Shown: positions 40,601 through 51,845, numbered from the stretch's first letter. The stretch is 64,000 nucleotides of DNA from Luscinia megarhynchos (GCA_034336665.1 CM067589.1:1187720-1251719), one strand, 5' to 3'. Translations and numbers: made by a program. The notes: generated from the letters alone by a model not told the origin.

Positions 40601-43600
40601 GACCAGTGCTGACCAGTCCTGACCAGTGCTGAACTGCCTCTGACCAGTGCTGACCAGTCCAGAGCCAGCTCTGACCAGTGCTCACCAGTACTGACCACTG
40701 CTCACCAGTACTGACCAGTTCTGACCAGTTCTGACCAGTGCTGACCACTCCAGATCCCAGCTCTCCATCCCTCCCTGACCAGTCCTGACCAGTTCAGGCT
40801 GAGCTCCCAGTTCCCCCCCAGTTCCATCCTGGGCTCCCAGTCCCACAGCACTGCCACTTCCAGCTGTGCTCCCAGTTCCATCCTGGGCTCCCAGTTCCAT
40901 TCTGGGCTTCCAGTCCCAGCTGTGCTGCCCCAGTTCCAGCTGTGCTCTCCCCAGCTGTGCTCCCAGTTCCAGTTGTGCTCCCAACTGTGCTGCCCCATTT
41001 CCAGTCATGCTCTCCCATTTCCAGCTGTGTTCCCAGTTCCAGCTGTGCTCCAAACTGTGCTGCCCCATTTCCAGCTGTGCTCCCAGTCCCAGCTGTGCTC
41101 CCCAGCTCCAGCTGTGCTCCCAGCTGTGCTCTCCCAGTTCCAGCTGTGCTCTCCCATTTCCAGTTGTGCTCTCATTTCCAGCCGTGCTCCCCCAGTCCCA
41201 GCAGCTCTCCCATTCCCAGCTGTGCCCCAGCTGTGCTCCCATTTCCAGCTGTGCTCCCCCAGTCCCAGCAGCTCTCCCATTCCCAGCTGTGCCCCAGCTG
41301 TGCTCCCAGCTCCAGCTGTGCTCCCATTTCCAGCTGTGCTCCCCCAGTCCCAGCAGCTCTCCCATTCCCAGCTGTGCCCCAGCTGTGCTCCCAGCTCCAG
41401 CTGTGCTCCCCATTCCCAGCTGTGCTCCCAGCCCCAGCTGTGCTCCCAGCTGTGCCCCCTCACCTGCTCGAAGCCGGGCTCGTTGTGGTACGGGTTCTCC
41501 GTCATCAGCGACTGGATGGAGATCAGCACCGAGGAGATGCTCTGGGCCGGGCTCCAGGCCGGGCCTGTCCATGTGCTGGGAGTAATTAATGAATTAATTA
41601 ATGAATTAATTAATGATCAGCACCGAGGAGATGCTCTGGGCCGGGCTCCAGGCCGGGCCTGTCCACGTGCTGTTAATGAATTAATGAATCAATTAATGAA
41701 TTAATGATCAGCACCGAGGAGATGCTCTGGGCCGGGCTCCAGGCCGGGCCTGTCCACGTGCTGTTAATGAATTAATGAATCAATTAATGAATTAATTAAT
41801 GATCAGCACTGAGGAGATGCTCTGGGCCGGGCTCCAGGCTGGGCCTGTCCACGTGCTGTTAATGAATTAATGAATTAATTAATGAATTAATTAATGATCA
41901 GCACTGAGGAGATGCTCTGGGCCGGGCTCCAGGCTGGGCCTGTCCACGTGCTGTTAATGAATTAATTAATGAATTAATGAATGATCAGCACCGAGGAGAT
42001 GCTCTGGGCCGGGCTCCAGGCCGGGCCTGTCCACGTGCTGTTAATGAATTAATGAATCAATTAATGAATTAATGATCAGCACCGAGGAGATGCTCTGGGC
42101 CGGGCTCCAGGCCGGGCCTGTCCACGTGCTGTTAATGAATTAATGAATTAATTAATGAATTAATTAATGATCAGCACTGAGGGAGATGCTCTGGGCCGGG
42201 CTCCAGGCTGGGCCTGTCCACGTGCTGTTAATGAATTAATTAATGAATTAATGAATGATCAGCACCGAGGGAGATGCTCTGGGCCGGGCTCCAGGCCGGG
42301 CCTGTCCACTGCTGTTAATGAATTAATGAATCAATTAATGAATTAATGATCAGCACCGAGGAGATGCTCTGGGCCGGGCTCCAGGCCGGGCCTGTCCACG
42401 TGCTGTTAATGAATGAATGAATGAATTAATGAATTAATTAATGATCGACACCGAGGAGATGCTCTGGGCCGGGCTCCAGGCCGGGCCTGTCCATGTGCTG
42501 GGAGTAATTAATGAATTAATGAATGAATTAATTAATGATCAGCACCGAGGAGATGCTCTGGGCCGGGCTCCACGTGCTGGGGCAGCACCAACACAATTAA
42601 TTAACAAACTAATTAATGATCATTAATGACCACAGGCCCAGCTCTAAGCCCAGCTTACCCCAGGATGCTGAGGCAGACCCCGCTGAGTTAGGCCCGGTTC
42701 TAGGCCCGGCTTACCCCAGGATGCTGAGGCAGACCCCGCTGAGTTAGGCCCGGTTCCAGGCCCGGCTTACCCCAGGATGCTGAGGCAGACCCTGCTGAGT
42801 TAGGCCCGGTTCTAGGCCCCGGCTTACCCCAGGATGCTGAGGCAGACCCCGCTGAGTTAGGCCCGGTTCCAGGCCCGGCTTACCCCAGGATGCTGAGGCA
42901 GACCCCGCTGAGTTAGGCCCGGTTCTAGGCCCGGCTTACCCCAGGATGCTGAGGCAGACCCCGCTGAGTTAGGCCCGGTTCTAGGCCCGGCTTACCCCAG
43001 GATGCTGAGGCAGACCCCGCTGAGTTAGGCCCGGTTCCAGGCCCGGCTTACCCCAGGATGCTGAGGCAGACCCCGCTGAGTTAGGCCCGGTTCTAGGCCC
43101 GGCTTACCCCAGGATGCTGAGGCAGACCCCGCTGAGTTAGGCCCGGTTCTAGGCCCGGCTTACCCCAGGATGCTGAGGCAGACCTTGCCGTTGCGGTAGA
43201 AGTTGGGGTTGAAGCGCACCGTGTTGTTGCCCGTGGTCATGAGCTTGACGCGCGGCGGGTGGATCGGGTAGTCGGGCGGGCAGCGGAACAGGAACAGGAA
43301 GAAGCCGCCCTCGTAGGGGGTGTCGAAGGGACCCGTGATCAGGGCGTGGATCTGGGGGGCACGGGGGGTCAGCGCCCCAAACAGCCGGGGTAGAAAATCC
43401 CACGTTCCCAAAAACACCCGGGGTCCCAAAAAAATTCTACATTCCCAAAAACACCCGGGGTAAAAAATCCCACGTTCCCAAAAACAGCTGGGGTAAAAAA
43501 TCCCATGTTCCCAAAAACAGCCCGGGGTCCCAAAAAAAATCCAGCCTTTCCCAAAAAATCCCAGGTTCCCGAAAAATCCCAGGTTTCCTAAACAGCCTGG

Positions 43601-46600
43601 GGTTCCAAAGCATCCAGTGATCCCAAACCCTTCCCATGTTCCCAAAAAATCCAGCCTTTCCCAAATTATCCAATGTTCCCAATTAATCCAGCATTCCCAA
43701 ATCCTCTGGTGTTCCCAAACCCTCCACGGCTCCTCCATTCCCAAACCTTCCAGAATCCCCAAACCTACCACCATTCCCAATTCCTCTATCATTCCCAAAT
43801 CTTTCCAGAATTCCCAAACCCTTCCAGAATTCCCAAACCTCCCACCATTCCCAATCCTCCCACCATTCCCAAACCTTCCAGAATTCCCCATCCCTCCCAC
43901 CATTCCCAATCCCTCTATCTTTCCCAAATCCCTCCAGAATTCCCAAACTTTCACCATTCCCCAATCCCTCCCACCATTCCCAAATTCCCACCATTCCCAA
44001 ATCCCTCCAGAATTCCCAAACTTTCACCATTCCCCATCCCTCCCACCATTCCCAAACCTTCCAGAATTCCCAAATTCCCCACCATTCCCAAACCTTCCAG
44101 AATTCCCAAATTCCCACCATTCCCAATCCCTCCCACCATTCCCAATCCCTCTATCTTTCCCAAATCCCTCCAGAATTCCCAAACTTTCACCATTCCCCAA
44201 TCCCTCCCACCATTCCCAAATTCCCACCATTCCCAATCCCTCCAGAATTCCCAAACTTTCACCATTCCCCATCCCTCCCACCATTCCCAAACCTTCCAGA
44301 ATTCCCAAATTCCCACCATTCCCAAACCTTCCAGAATTCCCAAATTCCCACCATTCCCAATCCCTCCCACCATTCCCAATCCCTCTATCTTTCCCAAATC
44401 CCTCCAGAATTCCCAAACTTTCACCTTTCCCCATCCCTCCCACCATTCCCAAACCTTCCAGAATTCCCAAATTCCCACCATTCCAAATCCTCCCACCATT
44501 CCCAAACCTTCCAGAATTCCCAATCCCTCCAGAATTCCCAAACTTTCACCATTCCCCATCCCTCCCACCACTCCCAAACCTTCCAGAATTCCCAAATTCC
44601 CACCATTCCCAAACCTTCCAGAATTCCCAAATTCCCACCATTCCCAATCCCTCCCACCATTCCCAATTCCTCTATCTTTCCCAAATCCCTCCACAATTCC
44701 CAAACTTTCACCTTTCCCCATCCCTCCCACCATTCCCAAACCCCCAGGAGCCGAGGGAACCCCAAAAATCCCAAACCCCCAAATGCCCCAAACCTTGGTC
44801 ATGTCGTGGGGATCAGGCACAACGAACATTCCCGGGGGCGGCTCCTTGTAGATGGACATGATATCCCTGGAAATGGAGCAGGAATAAATCAGGATTCTTT
44901 TAAAATTAGGATTTATATTTTAAAATTTTAAATTTAAATCACAAATTTTGTCCTGGCTTTGGGTGGAATTTGTCCTAAAAGCGGCCGAGGTGTTCAGCCC
45001 TGGGGTTTTGTCATCTCCAGCAGTAGGAATTCAAAAAATAAAAATAAAAATGAAAATAAAAATGAAAATAAAAATAAAAATGAAAATAAAAATAAAAATA
45101 AAAATAAAAATGAAAATAAAAATGAAAATAAAAATAAAAAATAAAAATGAAAAATAAAAATGAAAAATAAAAATAAAAGAAAATAAAAATGAAGAGAGAA
45201 AATTTAAAAAAATAAATTTAAAAAAAGAATATAAAGACAAGAGTAAGAGTATAAATAGATAAAAAGAAAGATAAAATAAAAAATAAAAATAAATCATTAA
45301 AAAATAAAAGAGAAAATAAAGATGAAAAAAGAGAGAAAATAAAAAAATAAAATAAAAAGAAAATAAAAATTAGAGTAAGAGTATAAATAGATAAAGAAAA
45401 AAAAGAGAAAATAAAAATAAAAAAATAAAAATAACAAAAATAAAAAAAGAGAAAATAAAAATGAAAAAAGAGGGAAAAATAAATAAATAAATAAATAAAA
45501 CTAAATAAAAACAAGAGTAAGAGTATAAATAGATAAAAACAAAAAAAAAAGAGAAAATAAAAATAAAAATAAAGAAAAAAGAAAAAAGAGAAAAAATAAA
45601 TAAAAATTAAAAATAGAAAAAATAAAAAGAAAAAAAGAAAAAAAAAGTAAATAAAAATAAGAGTAAAAATAAATAAAAATTAGAAATAAACAAACAAATA
45701 AATAAATAAAAAAAATTGAAAATAAAACTGAAAATGAAAGTAAATTGAATTCCTGAGTGTTGGGGTTTCCCCTCTTCTCCCTGCCCGGGATTTTCCAGGA
45801 CTCCTTTCCCTCCTGAGTCATTCCCAGGTGTGACTCAGCCCTGGGAATGTTTTCCTGGGATGAATTCGGGGTTCAAGGATCAGGGCAGGGATTCCAGAGC
45901 TCCCAAACCCAACAAACCCCCCAAAATCCGCACGGATTTGGAAAAATGTCAAATTCCGTCCTGCCAAAACTTCTTCCCAAAATCAGAGTTTCCCATCCTG
46001 CTCCCCTTCCCGGCTCAGCGAAATTCCAGATGTGAGAAGTGGGAAAATTTCTCATTTCCCTGCCTGCCCTGGGCTGGAAACTTCCCAAAAATTCCCAAAA
46101 AATCCAAAAAGTTTCCAAAAATTCCCAGCACGAATTCCAGGAAATCCCAGCAGGAATTTCAGGAGATCCCAGCAGGAATTCCAGGAAATCCCAGGCAGGA
46201 ATTCCAGGAAACCCCAGCAGGAATTCCAGTGGATCCCAGCAGGAATTCCAGGGGATCCCAGGCAGGAATTCCAGGGCATCCCAGGCAGGAATTCCAGGGG
46301 ATCCCAGGCAGGAATTCCAGGGGATCCCAGCAGGAATTCCAGGGGATCCCAGCAGGAATACCAGGGGGATCCAGGCAGGAATTCCAGGGGATCCAGGCAG
46401 GAATTCCAGGGGATCCCAGGCAGGAATCCCAGTGGATCCCGGCAGGAATTCCAGGAAATCCCAGCAGGAATTCCAGTGGATCCCAGCAGGAATTCCAGGG
46501 GATCCAGGCAGGAATTCCAGGGGATCCCAGCAGGAATTCCAGGGGGATCCCAGGCAGGAATTCCAGTGGATCCCAGGCAGGAATTCCAGGGGGATCCCAG

Positions 46601-48593
46601 GCAGGAATTCCAGTGGATCCCAGGCAGGAATTCCAGGGGATCCCAGGCAGGAATTCCAGGGGATCCCAGGCAGGAATTCCAGTGGATCCCAGGCAGGAAT
46701 TCCAGGGGATCCCAGGCAGGAATTCCAGGGGATCCCAGGCAGGAATTCCAGGGGATCCCAGCAGGAATCCCAGAGGATCCTGGGCAGGAATTCCATGAAA
46801 TCCCAGCAGGAATTCCAGGGGATCCCAGCAGGAATTCCAGGGGATCCCAGGCAGGAATTCCAGGGGAGAATCCCGGGACACCGGGAGGGATCAGGACCCG
46901 TCTCTGTCTTTGCCCCGGGACACCGGGCGGGCTCGGCGCTGTCACCAGCCCCGTGTCCCGGTACCGTCCCCATCCCCTGGTCCCGGTCCCGTTCCCATCC
47001 CCATATCCCAGTCCCATCCCCATATCCCAGTCCCATCCCCGTGTCCCGGTCCCGTTCCCATCCCCATATCCCAGTCCCATCCCCGTGTCCCGGTACTATC
47101 CCTATGTTCGTGTCCCGGCCCCATTCCCATGCTCATGTCTCGGTATCATCCCCATCCCCATATCCCAGTCCCATCCCCGTGTCCCGGTACCGCTCCCATC
47201 CCCATATCCCGGTCCCATCCCCATCCCCATCCCCGTGTCCTGGTACCATTCCCATGTTCATGTCTTGATACCGCGCCCATCCCCTTGTCCCGGTCCATCC
47301 CCATCCCCTTGTCCCGGTCCATCCCCATCCCCGTGTCCCGGTCCATCCCCACATCCCCATATCCCAGTCCCGTTCCCATCCCCATCTCCCCGGTCCCATT
47401 CTCATCCCTGTGTCCCGTTCCCGTTCTCATCCCCGGCGTCCCGGTCCCGTTCCCAGCCCCGTGTCCCGGTACCATTCCCATGTTCACATCCCGGTCCCGT
47501 TCCCATCCCCATATCCCAGTCCCATCCCCGTGTCCCAGTCCCATTCTCATCCCCGTATCCCGGTCCCATTCTCATCCCCGTGTTCCGTTCCGGTCCCATC
47601 CCCAGCCCCGTGTCCCGGTCCCATCCCCATCCCCATATCCCGGTCCCATTCCCAGCCCCGTGTCCCGTTCCCATCCCCATCCCCATATCCCGGTCCCATT
47701 CCCAGCCCCGTGTCCCGGTCCCGTTCCCATCCCCATATCCCGGTTCCATCCCCATCCCCATCCCCGTGTCCCGGTCCCATCCCCATCCCCATCCCCGTGT
47801 CCCGCTCCCGTTCCCAGCCCCCCGTGTCCCGGTCCCATTCTCATCCCCGTATCCCGGTCCCATTCCCAGCCCCCGTGTCCCGGTACCGTTACCATCCCCT
47901 GGTCCCGTTCCCATCCCCATATCCCGGTCCCATCCCCGTATCCCGGTCCCGTTCCCATCCCCGTGTCCCGGTACCGCTCCCATCCCCATATCCCGTTCCC
48001 ATCCCCATATCCCGGTCCCATCCCCGTATCCCGGTCCCATTCCCATCCCCGTGTCCCGGTACCGCTCCCATCCCCTGGTCCCGCTCCCATCCCCATATCC
48101 CGGTCCCATCCCCATCCCCATCCCCGTGTCCCGCTACCAGCGCAGCTCCGAGCCCGGGCGGCGCAGGGCCCGTTACCGGCCGCGGGGCCGAGCCGAACGC
48201 GCCGTTCCGGTCGCGTTGCCGGTGCCGGTGCCGGTTCCGCCCCGCTCACCGTTTGATCCGCAGCAGGCAGGCCGCGCTGGGCCGCTCGCTGTCCCAGTCG
48301 CCGCTGACCGTGGGGTCCCAGAAGGCGGAGTGCGTGAGGAGCGCGGCCCCCGCCGCCGCCGCCGCCATGGGAGCGCCGCTCCCGCCGCCGCCGCCGCTCC
48401 CGGGAGCCGCACCGCTACCGGGCGCCGCCGCCGCGCCGAACCCCGCCGCTGCCCACAGCTCGGCGGGGATGAAGACGCCGGGAGTCCCCGCGGCGCCGGC
48501 GGTGCTGCTGGGGGAGGCGCCGCCGCCGCCGCCCGCCGCCAGCACCGCGGCCGGGGCCGGGGCCGCGTCCTCGGCCGCCGGGCTCTCCGCCAT
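37490..48593 (-). CDS. UBE2Z: UBE2Z (USE1) E2 enzyme, 7 coding exons, 363 aa
   Basis: UBE2Z is the E2 charged by UBA6 with ubiquitin or FAT10. Exons in gene order: 48593-48250, 44866-44794, 43351-43164, 41575-41464, 40075-39963, 39095-39005, 37660-37490. All junctions are AG/GT and total 1092 bases (human protein 354 aa). Residues 1-114 form the low-complexity A/G/P-rich N-terminus ending SACLLRIKR. The UBC fold follows: [59 protein letters not shown], then [20 protein letters not shown] with catalytic Cys at about 197, and [20 protein letters not shown]. The C-terminal domain carries [35 protein letters not shown] and [13 protein letters not shown]. The acidic tail diverges from mammals. Introns 3, 4 and others are arrays, two of them built from the splice edges of exons 3 and 4. 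Confidence 0.96.
37680..38930. repeat. Two minisatellites in UBE2Z intron 6
   Basis: 37680-38300 is GGAGTGAGCCTGAACAAAGG (about 22-base unit). 38300-38930 is AATCCTAAAACACAAACCCA (about 22-base unit). The first abuts the exon 7 polypyrimidine tract. Confidence 0.93.
39005..39095 (-). CDS. UBE2Z: UBE2Z exon 6
   Basis: Thirty residues, [20 protein letters not shown] then [10 protein letters not shown]. Acceptor CCCCAG and donor CAG/GTGAGT. Confidence 0.96.
39130..39710. repeat. Minisatellite (GGGCCACCCACAGACCCTGCT)
   Basis: About 28 copies of a 21-base unit in UBE2Z intron 5. Because the unit is 21 bases it keeps all six frames open (for example GGPAGSV and WVAQQGL), which explains the long false open frames. 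Confidence 0.95.
39720..39960. repeat. Minisatellite (CCCCAGTCCCTGTGGAGCTC), ~59-base unit
   Basis: Four near-identical copies of a ~59-base unit directly abutting the donor of UBE2Z exon 5, each with a CCCCAGTCCCTGTGGAGCTC core. Confidence 0.9.
39963..40075 (-). CDS. UBE2Z: UBE2Z exon 5
   Basis: [37 protein letters not shown]. Acceptor CTCCCCAG and donor TGCG/GTACTG. Confidence 0.96.
40090..40765. repeat. Minisatellite (GTGCTGACCAGTGCTGACCA)
   Basis: About 60 copies of an 11-base CCAGTGCTGAC unit with periodic AGCTGCCTCTGACC inserts. UBE2Z intron 4. Confidence 0.95.
40800..41460. repeat. Minisatellite (CCCAGTTCCAGCTGTGCTCC)
   Basis: About 35 copies of a ~18-base unit, with a higher-order unit near 41200-41400. 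It ends at the donor of UBE2Z exon 4. Confidence 0.95.
41464..41575 (-). CDS. UBE2Z: UBE2Z exon 4
   Basis: [37 protein letters not shown], 37 codons without gaps to human. Acceptor TTACTCCCAG and donor CAG/GTGAGG. Confidence 0.97.
41576..42595 (-). repeat. Array of 11 copies of the UBE2Z exon 4 acceptor plus exon start
   Basis: Each ~90-base unit, read on the minus strand, has ATTCATTAACAG, then 53 exon bases ([17 protein letters not shown] plus two) through CTGATC, then an AT-rich ATTAATTAATTC linker. Ten of the 11 copies keep the whole exon part; the outermost (about 42541-42580) is truncated. The AG survives in nearly all. Copies differ by few bases, so the array is young. Confidence 0.95.
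42640..43163 (-). repeat. Array of 9 copies of the UBE2Z exon 3 end and donor
   Basis: Unit of ~56 bases. On the minus strand each gives GGTCTGCCTCAGCATCCTGG followed by GGTAAGC, then GGGCCTAGAACCGGGCCTAA linker. Thus each carries the codons VCLSILG with the catalytic cysteine, and a strong donor. Copies begin at about 42662, 42718, 42774, 42831, 42887, 42942, 42998, 43054 and 43111 (plus-strand left edges). The tenth, at 43164, is the real exon end. Confidence 0.95.
43164..43351 (-). CDS. UBE2Z: UBE2Z exon 3 (catalytic cysteine)
   Basis: [58 protein letters not shown]. Cys in KVCLSIL is the thioester residue. Donor GGG/GTAAGC. Confidence 0.97.
43385..44755. repeat. Minisatellite (CCAGAATTCCCAAACTTTCA)
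   Basis: UBE2Z intron 2. 43385-43600 has AAAAAATCCCACGTTCCCAA units. From 43620, about 45 copies of ~25-base CCTCCCACCATTCCCAAAYC/CCAGAATTCCCAAA units with higher-order structure of about 100-250 bases. Confidence 0.95.
44794..44866 (-). CDS. UBE2Z: UBE2Z exon 2
   Basis: [20 protein letters not shown] then DMTK. Acceptor TTTCCAG and donor AAG/GTTTGG. Confidence 0.96.
45030..45745. repeat. A-rich simple repeat (AAAATAAAAATG)
   Basis: About 700 bases of AAAATAAAAATGAAAATAAA drifting into AAATAAATAAA and GAGTATAAATAGAT units, in UBE2Z intron 1. Strong contrast with the GC-rich neighbourhood. Confidence 0.95.
46090..46870. repeat. Minisatellite (CAGGAATTCCAGGGGATCCC)
   Basis: About 33 copies of a 22-24 base unit in UBE2Z intron 1. 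Near-palindromic GGAATTCC and GGATCC cores alternate. Confidence 0.95.
46965..48135. repeat. Minisatellite (CCCATCCCCATATCCCGGTC)
   Basis: Over 60 copies of CCCATCCCCRTRTCCCGGT in UBE2Z intron 1, ending about 110 bases from the exon 1 donor. Confidence 0.95.
48250..48593 (-). CDS. UBE2Z: UBE2Z exon 1
   Basis: Starts [20 protein letters not shown], matching human MAESPTEEAATAGAG, and ends [17 protein letters not shown] at a CG/GTGAGC donor. An upstream in-frame ATG exists, but MAESP is the family start. Confidence 0.95.
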
Positions 48594-48599
48594 TGCGGC

Positions 48600-48780
48600 C
48601 TCGGCCCGCGCCGCTTCCGGGACTCCGCACCAGCGAGGCGCGCGGCCAGAGCGGCCCCGCGCCGCCCCCGCTGCCCGCCCCGGTACCATAGAGAGCGGCG
48701 AGAGCGGCACTTCCGCTGAGGCGCCGGGGGAATAGGGGAGGGCGCCGGCGCGACGGCGCCCCCTGCTGGGCGGGAGGACT
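48600..48780 (-). promoter_or_regulatory. UBE2Z CpG-island promoter
   Basis: GC-rich sequence upstream of the UBE2Z ATG with CACTTCCGC (ETS type) at about 48709 and GC boxes, but no TATA or CCAAT box. The start site is inferred. Confidence 0.6.
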
Positions 48781-49215
48781 GGAGGCAAAACGCGGAATTT
48801 GGGGTATTTTTTGGGAAAAAGGGAGTTTGAAGGAGGGCGGGATTATGGAAGTAAAAAAGCGGGAGGACTGGAGGGAGAATGGGGAATTTGGGGTTTTTTG
48901 GGAAAAAGGGAGTTTGAAGGAGGGCGGGATTATGGAAGTGAAAAAGCGGGAGGACTGGAGGCAAAACGCGGAATTTGGGGTTTTTTTGGGAAAAAAGGAG
49001 TTTGAAGGAGGGCGGGATTATGGAAGTAAAAAAGCGGGAGGACTGGAGGGAGAATGGGGAATTTGGGGTTTTTTGGGAAAAAGGGAGTTTGAAGGAGGGC
49101 GGGATTATGGAAGTAAAAAAGCGGGAGGACTGGAGGCAAAACGCGGAATTTTGGGTTTTTTGGGAAAAAGGGAGTTTGAAAGAGGGCGGGATTATGGAAG
49201 TAAAAAAGGGTGGGA
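48775..49215. repeat. Five copies of a ~92-base unit next to the UBE2Z promoter
   Basis: Unit: GGGAGTTTGAAGGAGGGCGG, ATTATGGAAGTAAAAAAGCG, GGAGGACTGGAGGCAAAACG, CGGAATTTGGGGTTTTTTGG. Alternate copies are more similar (GCAAAACGCGG versus GGAGAATGGGG), so a ~185-base higher-order unit was amplified. 49215-49550 is unique. Confidence 0.93.
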
Positions 49216-49554
49216 GATCTCTGGGATTGGTACTCGCCGGGGGATGGACACGGCCCCGAGGCTGCCGGAGCTGCAGGAGTGTTCGGACAACCCTCAGGGT
49301 GGGATTTTGGGGCGTCCCAAAATTGGGCGGGATGATCCCGACGGATCCTTTCCCACCCGGGATATTCCTGGCTCCAACATCACCAAACCCCAGCGCTGCT
49401 CCCAAGTGCCATCCCCTCGATTTTTAAACCCCTCCAGGGTCGGGACCTCCACCTGGGAATTTTTTCCCCCAAAATTCCATTCTAAATCTTTTTTGGTTTG
49501 GGAGAGGCCGAGACCCTGCAGAGAGGTGCCAGATGGGGCTGGGGTGCTGGGACA

Positions 49555-49975
49555 GGGTGGATCCCAGTTTGGATCCCAGTTTGGATCCCCAGTTTGGATC
49601 CCGGTTTGGATCCCGGTTTGGATTCCAGTTTGGATCCCGGTTTGGATCCCAGTTTGGATCGGTTTGGATTCCAGTTTGGATCCCAGTTTGGATCGGTTTG
49701 GATCCCGGTTTGGATCCCAGTTTGGATCCCGGTTTGGATTCCAGTTTGGATCCCGGTTTGGATTCCAGTTTGGATCCCGGTTTGGATCCCGGTTTGGATC
49801 CCAGTTTGGATCCCAGTTGGATCCCGGTTTGGATCCCAGTTTGGATCCCGGTTTGGATCCCAGTTTGGATCCCGGTTTGGATCCCGGTTTGGATCCCAGT
49901 TTGGATCCCGGTTTGGATCCCAGTTGGATCCCAGTTTGGATCCCAGTTTGGATCCCAGTTGGATCCCAGTTTGGG
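49555..49975. repeat. Minisatellite (GGATCCCAGTTTGGATCCCG), 15-base unit
   Basis: About 28 copies of TTTGGATCCCRG. The 15-base period keeps all frames open. Confidence 0.96.
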
Positions 49976-50129
49976 GATCAGGCAGCACCCAGGGGCTCCC
50001 AGCACCCTCAGGATGGAAAACAGCGGGATCAGAGGGGTGGGAGAGGGGAAAAGGAAAATTCCTGGAGTGTTCCAGGTGAGCTCAGCAATTCCAGCTCCAG
50101 GGACACTCAGACTCCCAGGGATACAGGGA

Positions 50130-50675
50130 ATTATTGGGATACAAGGGATTCGGGATACAAGGAATTCGGGATACAAGGGATTCGGGATACAAGGAATTCT
50201 TGGGATACAAGGAATTCGGGATACAAGGAATTCTTGGGATACAAGGAATTGGGGATACAAGGGATTTGGGATACAGGGAATTGGGGATACAAGGAATTCG
50301 GGATACAAGGAATTTGGGATACAAGGAATTGGGGATACAACGAATTTGGGATACAAGGGATTTGGGATACAAGGAATTTGAGATACAAGGAATTCTTGGG
50401 ATACAAGGAACTCGGGATACAAGGAATTCTTGGGATACAAGGAACTCGGGATACAAGGAATTTGGGATACAAGGAATTTGAGATACAAGGAATTTGAGAT
50501 ACAAGGAATTCGGGATACAAGGAACTCGGGATACAAGGAACTCGGGATACAAGGAACTCGGGATACAAGGAATTCGGGATACAAGGAATTGGGGATACAA
50601 GGAATTGGGGATACAAGGAACTCGGGATACAAGGAACTCGGGATACAAGGAATTCGGGATACAAGGGATTTTCCC
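50130..50675. repeat. Minisatellite (GGGATACAAGGAATTC), ~16-base unit
   Basis: About 34 copies of ACAAGGAATTCGGGAT. Intergenic between UBE2Z and ATP5MC1. Confidence 0.96.
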
Positions 50676-50889
50676 CAGGGTAACTGTAACTCGGCTCCCC
50701 GGTTACAGTGTTGTTCTCCCGGGGGATTCCCAAGGGCTGTCCGGCTTCAGGGTCACACATTCCTGCCCAGATTCCAGGGAATTCTCCCTCTCCAGTTCAG
50801 TGAGAATCTTGAATTCCTTCAGTTTCCACAGCCACAGTTTGTTCAAATCTTGGAGATTTTTCAGCTGAGTTCTCAGGAATTCCATCCAT

Positions 50890-51845
50890 TACCTGCGTCC
50901 TGTTCCCAGGGATGTCCCCAAACCCATCCCCTGTTCCCATTCCAGGAATGTCCCCAAACCCATCCCCTGTTCCCATTCCCATTCATGTCCCCATTCCCAT
51001 TCCCATTCCCCATGTCCCCAAACCCATCCCATATCCCATTCCAATTCCCAGGAATGTCCCCAGACATTTTGGGACATTCACCCCTGTGTCCTGTTCCCAG
51101 GAATGTCCCCAAACCCATCCCTGTGTCCCATTCCCAGGAATGTCCCCAAATCCATCCCCTGTTCCCATTCCCATCATTCCCATTCCCAATTTCATCCCCA
51201 TTTTCTTTCCCATTCCCATTCCCATCCCCATTATTCCATTCCCTATTCCCATTCCCCATTCCCACTGCCATCCTTCCCAATCCCATTCTCCCATTCCCAT
51301 TCCCATCATTCCCATGTCCATTCCCAATCCCATTCCCATCATCCCCATTCCCATTTCCATCCCCATTCTAAATCCCATTATCCCATTCTCATTCCCCAAT
51401 TCCCATTATCCCATTTCCCATTCCCATTATTCCATTCCCCATTCCCATTCCCCATTCTAAATCCCATTATCCCATTCCCATTCCCCAATTCCCATTATCC
51501 CATCCCCATCCCCATTCCCATTATCCCAATCCCATTATCCCATTCCCATTATTCCATCCCCATTCCCATTCCCATTCCCATTCCCATCATTCCCATTCCC
51601 CAATTCCCATTATCCCATTTCCCATTCCCATTATTCCATGCCCCATTCCCATTATCCCATTCCCATAATTCCTATTTTTCCATTCCCATTCCCATTATTC
51701 CATTCCCCATTCCCATTCCCCATTCTAAATCCCATTATCCCATTCCCATTCCCCAATTCCTATTATCCCATTTCCCAATCCCATTATCCCATTCCCATTC
51801 TTCCATCCCCATTCCCATTATCCCATTCCCATTCCCAGGAAGGTC
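50890..51845. repeat. Minisatellite (CCCATTCCCATTATCCCATT)
   Basis: Irregular CCCATTCCCAT/ATCATTCC units of the same CATTCC family as introns of CDK5RAP3 and SNF8, preceded by AGGAATGTCCCCAAACCCAT copies at 50890-51160. Confidence 0.95.

Noticed and set aside
42441..42626. Short plus-strand frame [19 protein letters not shown]
   Set aside because: Antisense reading of the UBE2Z exon 4 copies, not a gene.
45030..45745. Lysine/asparagine- or phenylalanine/isoleucine-rich frames mimicking membrane proteins
   Set aside because: They are translations of AAAATAAAAATG simple repeats in UBE2Z intron 1.
48775..49215. CDE/CHR cell-cycle element in each promoter repeat (TTTGAA next to GGGCGG)
   Set aside because: The two half-elements are in the wrong relative orientation for the known CDE-N4-CHR arrangement. 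Left as a mere possibility for E2F-type binding.
48827..50497. 556-codon plus-strand frame upstream of UBE2Z
   Set aside because: Spans three unrelated arrays (92-, 15- and 16-base units). The periodic peptides FGSRFGSQFG and YKEFGIQGI are repeat translations.
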